Positions 1 through 5,069 of a DNA stretch of 5,069 nucleotides are shown in pieces. Both the position numbers and the translations under genes were made by a program. The notes under the pieces are model-generated. The model worked only from the letters and a program-made list of their open reading frames with translations. It ran no database searches and had not been told where the DNA came from. The DNA is taken from contig QNEM01000162.1 in assembly GCA_003645215.1 (NCBI GenBank), positions 1 through 5,069 on the forward strand, written 5' to 3'. The number at the start of each line of letters is the position of its first letter. Position 1 is the stretch's first letter. The stretch comes from Gammaproteobacteria bacterium. GTDB taxonomy: Bacteria; Pseudomonadota; Gammaproteobacteria; Eutrophobiales; Eutrophobiaceae.

Positions 1-1336
<1,336 letters not shown>

Positions 1337-1340
<4 letters not shown>

Positions 1341-2167
1341 GATGGCGCGATGACTGCTCGTGAGATCAGAAATTGCCTGATCTTATTTGCAGCAAGTTGT
1401 GCAGGAAATTTATGATTACTCAACTGTCTCACTGGCATAATGCCTGCGACACTATTACAAAAGAACATTTCACTGGCAGCATAAACATCCTCCAATGATA
1501 TTTTTTTCACATCACTTGTGTAAGCCAGCTCTGCACAGTTGTCTATTATGTATTGCCGCACTATTCCTGCAATACCACAGAGAGAAACATCCGGTGTAAC
1601 TAATTTTTTGTCAGGAAGAATGATAAACAGATTGCTCATGGTACCTTCAATGATATTGTCATCGATATCCAGCATCAACCCTTCCATGGTATTGGTATCA
1701 TCCCATTCATTGCGGGCCAATACCTGTTCCAGTCTGTTCAGATGTTTGATGCCTGCAAGTCCGGGATTGTGCCCTAATCTGCTGGAACACAGATGAACTT
1801 GTATTCCTTGTGATAAATAATTGTCTGGATATTGTGGCCAGGGATAGGTTGCCAGTAGCCGTGTAGGTTTTAAATCCGAGCAGTTTCTTTTATAGCCCCT
1901 GCCCCCTGTCCCACTGGTAACAATAATTTTAAGAACAGCCCGATCAGTATCTTTACAAATAGAATTTATTTCTGATTGAAGAATTTCGATATCATCGAAA
2001 TCGAACTTTAGTCTTTCACACCCTGACAATAATCGTTGCAGATGTTTATCCAGACAGAGTGGTTGCTCATTGATTACAGCAATAGTTTCAAACAGGCCAT
2101 CACCGTAATGTAGACCTCTGTCCAGAAGATCTATGCTGTCTGCACTCTGACCATTTAAGAGAAACAT
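1337..2167 (-). CDS. pabC: Aminodeoxychorismate lyase (PLP fold type IV)
   Basis: Converts 4-amino-4-deoxychorismate to 4-aminobenzoate and pyruvate, a step in folate synthesis, using pyridoxal phosphate. The 276-aa product is near E. coli PabC (269). DRGLHYGDGLFETI (16-29) is the N-terminal signature of the fold-type IV PLP enzymes. In LAGIKHLNRLEQVLARNE (137-154), Lys141 is the expected Schiff-base lysine, and the string closely resembles E. coli PabC. Glu174 in EGTMSNLF fits the residue that contacts the cofactor ring nitrogen, and GIAGIVR (198-204) fits the phosphate-binding region. The same fold includes branched-chain and D-amino-acid aminotransferases, but the GIKHLNRLEQ wording and the fabF-mltG position favour PabC. 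The ATG lies 24 bases after the fabF stop, with only AGG 8 bases upstream as a Shine-Dalgarno. The gene ends TGA, sharing bases with the mltG GTG. Confidence 0.95.
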
Positions 2168-2191
2168 GATGATTGCCTGGGCTTGATATTC

Positions 2192-3433
2192 CTATTCAGC
2201 TCGCCTGAATATCAAGGTACCGTTAGTGCCACCAAACCCGAATGAATTTGATAAAGCAATATCCATTTTCATTTGTCGTGCTTCATGCGGCACAAAATCC
2301 AGATCACATTCGAGATCAGGGTTATCCAGGTTAATCGTTGGTGGTGCAACTTGATCGCGTAGCGCGAGTACAGAAAAGATAGCTTCTACACCACCTGCTG
2401 CACCCAGCAAGTGGCCTATCATGGATTTGGTTGAGCTGACGACGAGATTATCCGGATTGCTTCCAAAAACTCTTTTCAGTGCCCGTGTTTCTACAACGTC
2501 ACCTGCTGGTGTGGAAGTACCATGGGCATTAATATAATCAATCTGCTCTGGATTAAGACCAGCGTTATTCAGTGCATTCACCATGCAGCGTGCAGCACCA
2601 TCACCGTCTTCCGAGGGCGCAGTCATATGATAGGCATCACCGCTCATGCCATAACCGATAAGTTCGGCATAGATATTCGCACCACGTTTCTTTGCATGTT
2701 CATACTCTTCGAGGACCATCACGCCCGCACCGTCACTAAGGACAAATCCATCTCTATCCTTGTCCCATGGTCGACTGGCGGCTTCTGGATCATCATTTCG
2801 TGTCGATAAAGCCTTTGCAGAGGCGAAGCCTCCAAGGCATGTCGGTGAGCTTGCCATTTCTGCACCGCCTGCAACCATGACATCGGCATCACCATATTCA
2901 ATCAATCTGGCCGCATCACCAATATTATGCGTGCCTGTTGTACAGGCCGTGACGATGGCAAAGTTTGGGCCCTTGGCCCCGTACTTGATAGAAAGGTTGC
3001 CTGAAATCATATTAATGATATTACTCGGCACAAAGAATGGAGAAATTTTGCGAGGACCACCCTTGAGGAATTGTTCAGTACATTTTTCGATGCCAGCCAG
3101 GCCGCCAATTCCCGATCCAACTGCAACTCCAACCCTGTGTGCATTCTCATCGGTAATCTCCAGACCAGAATCTTCAATGGCCTGGCTCCCCGCGATCATC
3201 CCATAGTGGATGAAGGGATCCATTTTTTTCATTTCTTTGCGAGGAATATAATCCGAGATATCAAGATTCTTGATTGAACCACCAATACGTACGGAAAATT
3301 CAGAGGTATCAAAATGTTCTATCAAACTAATGCCGCTGACACCATTCTGAACATTATTCCAGGTATCGGTGACATTGTTACCAACAGGCGTCAACATACC
3401 GAGTCCAGTGACTACAACACGTCTTTTACTCAA
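2192..3433 (-). CDS. fabF: 3-oxoacyl-ACP synthase II (KAS II)
   Basis: Condenses malonyl-ACP with acyl-ACP in fatty-acid elongation; in E. coli it is also the enzyme that extends palmitoleate to cis-vaccenate. From the TTG start at 3431-3433 the product is 413 aa, the length of E. coli FabF, beginning [14 protein letters not shown]. The catalytic triad is visible: Cys164 in [13 protein letters not shown], His304 in [11 protein letters not shown] and His341 in [13 protein letters not shown], with Lys336 also conserved. SFGFGGTN (397-404) is the gating loop, including Phe400. A longer reading from ATG at 3482-3484 would add 17 residues but overlaps the leader and lacks family similarity. The TTG has AAAGGA 7 bases upstream and gives the family N-terminus. 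An intrinsic terminator and a candidate promoter separate it from acpP. It ends in TAG and is followed closely by pabC. Confidence 0.98.
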   Translation of the reverse strand: MSKRRVVVTGLGMLTPVGNNVTDTWNNVQNGVSGISLIEHFDTSEFSVRIGGSIKNLDISDYIPRKEMKKMDPFIHYGMIAGSQAIEDSGLEITDENAHRVGVAVGSGIGGLAGIEKCTEQFLKGGPRKISPFFVPSNIINMISGNLSIKYGAKGPNFAIVTACTTGTHNIGDAARLIEYGDADVMVAGGAEMASSPTCLGGFASAKALSTRNDDPEAASRPWDKDRDGFVLSDGAGVMVLEEYEHAKKRGANIYAELIGYGMSGDAYHMTAPSEDGDGAARCMVNALNNAGLNPEQIDYINAHGTSTPAGDVVETRALKRVFGSNPDNLVVSSTKSMIGHLLGAAGGVEAIFSVLALRDQVAPPTINLDNPDLECDLDFVPHEARQMKMDIALSNSFGFGGTNGTLIFRRAE

Positions 3434-3440
3434 TTTTCTT

Positions 3441-3446
3441 TCCTTT
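3441..3446 (-). promoter_or_regulatory. fabF ribosome binding site that decides the TTG start
   Basis: On the minus strand AAAGGA is followed by the 7 bases AAGAAAA and then TTG. This spacing is right for a Shine-Dalgarno and supports the non-ATG start that gives the usual FabF N-terminus. The upstream ATG at 3482-3484 has GATGTCATA before it and no convincing site. Confidence 0.85.
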
Positions 3447-3482
3447 GTTATTTTCCAAACAACTATGCATATCAGTGGTTCC

Positions 3483-3511
3483 ATTATGACATCTGTCTCT
3501 CACAATAGAAA
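3483..3511 (-). promoter_or_regulatory. Candidate fabF promoter with extended -10
   Basis: Read on the minus strand, TGTCATAAT (3491 to 3483) is an extended -10 element: TGn plus CATAAT, five of six matches to TATAAT. Seventeen bases upstream lies TTTCTA (3511 to 3506), a poor -35 with three matches, overlapping the tail of the acpP terminator. Transcription would begin near 3476 and leave a leader of about 43 bases before the fabF TTG. The position, just after a terminator, makes biological sense. The weak -35 keeps this a candidate only. Confidence 0.4.
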
Positions 3512-3542
3512 AAGGCCGCGTTATTTTATTAACGCGGCCTTT
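3509..3542 (-). terminator. Intrinsic terminator after acpP
   Basis: The minus-strand transcript forms a perfect 13-bp stem, AAAGGCCGCGTTA (3542-3530) with TAACGCGGCCTTT (3523-3511), around a 6-base loop ATAAAA. Seven consecutive pairs in the stem are G:C. The 3' side runs into five U's (3513-3509). It begins 19 bases after the acpP TAA stop. The opposite strand offers only three U's, so the signal is directed at leftward transcription. It should end much of the acpP transcript, with read-through or a separate promoter supplying fabF. Confidence 0.9.
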
Positions 3543-3561
3543 CATAATTCAGCGAATGGAA

Positions 3562-3798
3562 TTACTCCATATGCGCACTGACATAATCAATTGCAAGCTG
3601 TACTGATGTAATCTTCTCTGCTTCTTCATCGGGAATTTCTGTCTTGAACTCTTCTTCAAGCGCCATAACCAATTCTACTGTATCCAGTGAATCAGCACCC
3701 AGGTCATCAACAAAAGAAGCCTCATTTGTGACTTCATCTTCTTTTACCCCTAACTGCTCTACAACGATTTTTTTTACGCGTTCTTCAACACTACTCAT
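3562..3798 (-). CDS. acpP: Acyl carrier protein
   Basis: Small acidic cytoplasmic carrier that holds growing acyl chains on a 4'-phosphopantetheine arm and delivers them to FabD, FabF, FabG and lipid-making enzymes. The product is 78 aa, the same length as E. coli AcpP counting Met. The attachment serine is Ser37 in [21 protein letters not shown], which is essentially the family consensus from helix II onward. The Glu/Asp-rich composition is typical. The ATG at 3796-3798 is preceded by the strongest Shine-Dalgarno in the window, and the gene is bracketed by a candidate promoter upstream and a strong terminator downstream. This suggests a short, abundant acpP transcript. An 8-base A run near the start encodes Lys9-Lys10 and does not break the frame. 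Confidence 0.99.
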   Translation of the reverse strand: MSSVEERVKKIVVEQLGVKEDEVTNEASFVDDLGADSLDTVELVMALEEEFKTEIPDEEAEKITSVQLAIDYVSAHME

Positions 3799-3807
3799 AA
3801 TGGAATT

Positions 3808-3817
3808 CTCCTCCCTT
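3808..3817 (-). promoter_or_regulatory. Strong acpP ribosome binding site
   Basis: The minus strand reads AAGGGAGGAG, containing a full GGAGG, followed by nine bases before the ATG. It is the best Shine-Dalgarno in the window and fits the very high ACP output known in bacteria. Confidence 0.85.
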
Positions 3818-3819
3818 AA

Positions 3820-3833
3820 CGGCCAGTTGGCCG
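3820..3833 (-). other. GC-rich stem-loop or palindrome in the acpP leader
   Basis: CGGCCA and TGGCCG form 6-base inverted arms around two central bases. In RNA this would be a 5-bp G:C stem (CGGCC/GGCCG) with the tetraloop AACT. It lies two bases upstream of the acpP Shine-Dalgarno and is not followed by a U-run, so it is not a terminator. It could stabilise the 5' end of the transcript, influence access to the ribosome site, or be a protein-binding operator in DNA. The sequence alone does not choose between these. Confidence 0.5.
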
Positions 3834-3845
3834 AATAGCGGGTCT

Positions 3846-3873
3846 AGTTTAGTGAAATGCAGATAAGTTTCAA
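3846..3873 (-). promoter_or_regulatory. Candidate sigma-70 promoter of acpP
   Basis: On the minus strand TTGAAA (3873-3868) matches the -35 consensus at five of six positions. After 16 bases comes TAAACT (3851-3846), four of six for the -10. The start would fall near 3839, giving a leader of about 40 bases that begins just before the GC-rich stem-loop. The discriminator AGACCCGC is GC-rich, a property associated with growth-rate or stringent control in other bacteria; applying that here is inference. A rival pairing further upstream is TTAGAA (3908-3903), 17 bases, then TACAAT (3885-3880). Confidence 0.5.
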
Positions 3874-3911
3874 CCCGGATATTGTATTAATATACTTTTT
3901 CTTTTCTAATC

Positions 3912-3932
3912 AAAAAGATAGTTCGACTATCT
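3912..3932 (-). terminator. Weak intrinsic terminator or attenuator after fabG
   Basis: The minus-strand transcript contains AGATAGT, a CGA loop, ACTATCT, then a run of U's (five, counting the last stem base). It starts 23 bases after the fabG TAG stop. The 7-bp stem is perfect but mostly A:U with a 3-base loop, so termination is likely partial. It lies upstream of the candidate acpP promoter and would lower read-through from fabG into acpP. Confidence 0.5.
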
Positions 3933-3955
3933 AATGATTTATGTTTGAATAATCA

Positions 3956-4699
3956 CTACCCCATATACATACCACCGTTCACATTGATTGTTTCCCCCGT
4001 AATATAGGCTGCGTCACTTGATGCCAGAAAACTGACAACTTCAGCAATTTCACTCACTTTCCCCAGTCGATTCAGTGCGATTTGCTGCAGCAATGCGTCT
4101 CTCTGCGCATCTTCCAGGGCATCCGTCATATCTGTCTCTATAAATCCAGGGGCGACAGCATTAACAGTAATCCCGCGTGAGCCGACTTCCCTGGCCAAAG
4201 AGCGGGTAAAACCAATCATTCCCGCCTTTGATGCTGCATAATTGGTCTGCCCGGGATTCCCGGACATGGCAACGACTGAGGTGATATTGATAATTCTGCC
4301 CTGTCGTGCCTTCATCATACCGCGCAGACACATTTTTGTGATTCTGTAGATACCGTTTAAATTGGTATTAATAACGTCTTCCCATTCGTCTTCTTTCATA
4401 CGCATCAGGAGATTGTCCCTGGTGATACCTGCATTATTGACCAAAATGCCTGGAACATGACCATCTGCCTTCAAGGCCTCCTCAAATGTCTTGACGGAAG
4501 AACTATCTGTCACGTTTAAAACATAGGCGCTGCCTTGCAGGCCAGCATCAGCAAATGCCTTATTGATGGATTTAACACCATTTTCTGAAGTGGCCGAACC
4601 AATAACATGTGCCCCAGCGTTCGCCAAAGTCAACGCAATAGACTGGCCAATGCCTCGGCTTGCGCCGGTAACCAGTGCAATTTGTCCTTCAAGTTTCAT
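3956..4699 (-). CDS. fabG: 3-oxoacyl-ACP reductase
   Basis: NADPH-dependent reduction of 3-oxoacyl-ACP to 3-hydroxyacyl-ACP, the first reductive step of each elongation cycle. The 247-aa product is a classical short-chain dehydrogenase on one Rossmann fold. The cofactor motif is TGASRGIG (11-18), NNAG (88-91) stabilises the central sheet, and the catalytic tetrad is Asn113, Ser141, Tyr154 and Lys158 (YAASK). PGFIETDMT (184-192) and NGGMYMG at the C-terminus are typical of FabG. GSATSENG (34-41) closely resembles the E. coli cofactor-selective loop. These specific strings and the position between fabD and acpP distinguish it from other short-chain dehydrogenases. The ATG has GAGGAC upstream, its GAGG core 8 bases away, and 44 bases separate it from fabD, so the two are probably co-transcribed. 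It ends in TAG. Confidence 0.98.
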   Translation of the reverse strand: MKLEGQIALVTGASRGIGQSIALTLANAGAHVIGSATSENGVKSINKAFADAGLQGSAYVLNVTDSSSVKTFEEALKADGHVPGILVNNAGITRDNLLMRMKEDEWEDVINTNLNGIYRITKMCLRGMMKARQGRIINITSVVAMSGNPGQTNYAASKAGMIGFTRSLAREVGSRGITVNAVAPGFIETDMTDALEDAQRDALLQQIALNRLGKVSEIAEVVSFLASSDAAYITGETINVNGGMYMG

Positions 4700-4702
4700 A
4701 TG

Positions 4703-4744
4703 CTTGTCCTCATCCTGATTATTCTTGTCCCCTGACCTGATTAT
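4703..4744 (-). repeat. Imperfect tandem repeat carrying the fabG Shine-Dalgarno
   Basis: On the minus strand the 9-mer ATAATCAGG occurs at 4744-4736 and again at 4722-4714. Each copy is followed by a related purine-rich segment: TCAGGGGACAAG in the first and ATGAGGACAAG in the second. The two units are 22 and about 21 bases long and lie directly head to tail. The second supplies GAGGAC, the fabG ribosome site; the first holds a similar GGGGAC. The first unit begins inside the fabD stop codon. Confidence 0.7.
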
Positions 4745-5069
4745 CAGGCAGTTACCTCAGCAAGGGCCTTTTCCAATGATGCGGGGTCAAAAACGGGGAA
4801 AATATTCAGGCTGCGATCAATTCTCTTGATCAAACCACTTAATACCTTACCCGGACCACATTCAACGATGGTACTGACATCATTACTGAGCATTTTCTGA
4901 ATCGTTTCTACCCATCGAACTGGTTGACATAGTTGATCCTGCAGAGCCAGCTTGATTTTACTGACATCACTGCGTTCTGTTGCGTCAACATTGTGCAGAA
5001 CCGGAATAATCGCTTGTTCAAAATTGACCGTATTCAATCGCTCTGCAAATTGATCGGCGGCTTTTTGCA
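4744..5069 (-). CDS. fabD: Malonyl-CoA:ACP transacylase, C-terminal part
   Basis: Transfers malonate from malonyl-CoA to the ACP phosphopantetheine arm, supplying the extender unit for FabF. The gene enters from the right edge, so only the last 107 residues of about 310 are present; the active-site GHSLG serine and catalytic histidine lie outside. The reading frame is open to the edge (QKAADQFAERL onward). Visible signatures are IPVLHNVDA, then DQLCQPVRWVETI, whose first Gln aligns with the active-site Gln250 of E. coli FabD, and ECGPGKVLSGLIKRI near the C-terminus. An apparent start at 5035-5037 is an internal TTG leucine, not a real start. The gene ends with tandem in-frame stops, TGA then TAA (4746-4741). 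The position before fabG matches the conserved cluster. Confidence 0.96.
   Translation of the reverse strand, partial: QKAADQFAERLNTVNFEQAIIPVLHNVDATERSDVSKIKLALQDQLCQPVRWVETIQKMLSNDVSTIVECGPGKVLSGLIKRIDRSLNIFPVFDPASLEKALAEVTA

Noticed and set aside
1984..1998. Inverted repeat TTCGAT-ATC-ATCGAA inside pabC
   Set aside because: It lies within well-conserved coding frame and has no other supporting signal, so it is likely chance.
2760..3206. Open frame of 148 codons on the plus strand opposite fabF
   Set aside because: It is antisense to a clearly identified gene, has no recognisable motif and is a by-product of fabF codon use. The other plus-strand open frames were rejected for the same reason.
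3434..3484. N-terminal extension of FabF from the ATG at 3482-3484
   Set aside because: The extra 17 residues do not resemble FabF N-termini, overlap the candidate promoter and lack a ribosome site. The TTG start has all three supports.
4697..4713. Five-codon reading frame starting ATGAGG and ending at a TGA that overlaps the fabG ATG
   Set aside because: It has no correctly spaced ribosome site of its own, and its first codons are the fabG Shine-Dalgarno. It is most likely coincidence.
4736..4748. Short inverted repeat CCTGA/TCAGG across the fabD stop
   Set aside because: Only five base pairs and no U-run, so it is not a terminator. It is partly accounted for by the tandem repeat in the same place.

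Overview
The window is a continuous run of seven housekeeping genes, all on the minus strand. In the direction of transcription (right to left) they are fabD (3' part only), fabG, acpP, fabF, pabC, mltG and tmk (5' part only). This is the classical fatty-acid biosynthesis cluster with its usual downstream neighbours for aminodeoxychorismate lyase, the MltG lytic transglycosylase and thymidylate kinase. The gene order, the E. coli-like protein lengths (FabF 413 aa, ACP 78 aa, FabG 247 aa) and the motif wording point to a gammaproteobacterium of moderate GC content. The genus cannot be named from this sequence.

Region by region: 4744-5069 holds the C-terminal end of FabD, which loads malonate onto ACP. 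A 44-base gap with an imperfect tandem repeat leads to fabG (3956-4699), the 3-oxoacyl-ACP reductase. The largest non-coding stretch, 3799-3955, carries a weak hairpin plus U-run after fabG, a candidate acpP promoter, a GC-rich stem-loop and a strong Shine-Dalgarno sequence. acpP (3562-3798) follows, and 19 bases after its stop is a strong intrinsic terminator (3509-3542). A candidate promoter then precedes fabF (2192-3433), which starts at TTG. pabC (1337-2167) follows after 24 bases, mltG (336-1340) overlaps the pabC stop by four bases with a GTG start, and tmk (1-328) begins 7 bases after the mltG stop.

Functionally, FabD makes malonyl-ACP, AcpP carries the growing chain, FabF elongates it and FabG reduces the 3-oxo product. 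PabC belongs to the folate pathway, MltG to peptidoglycan synthesis and Tmk to dTTP supply. The control signals suggest that acpP can be expressed apart from its neighbours, which fits the large need for ACP. I found no mobile element, CRISPR array, RNA gene, broken gene or sign of horizontal transfer. Nothing here looks like an undescribed system; the items of interest are small regulatory structures between the fab genes.
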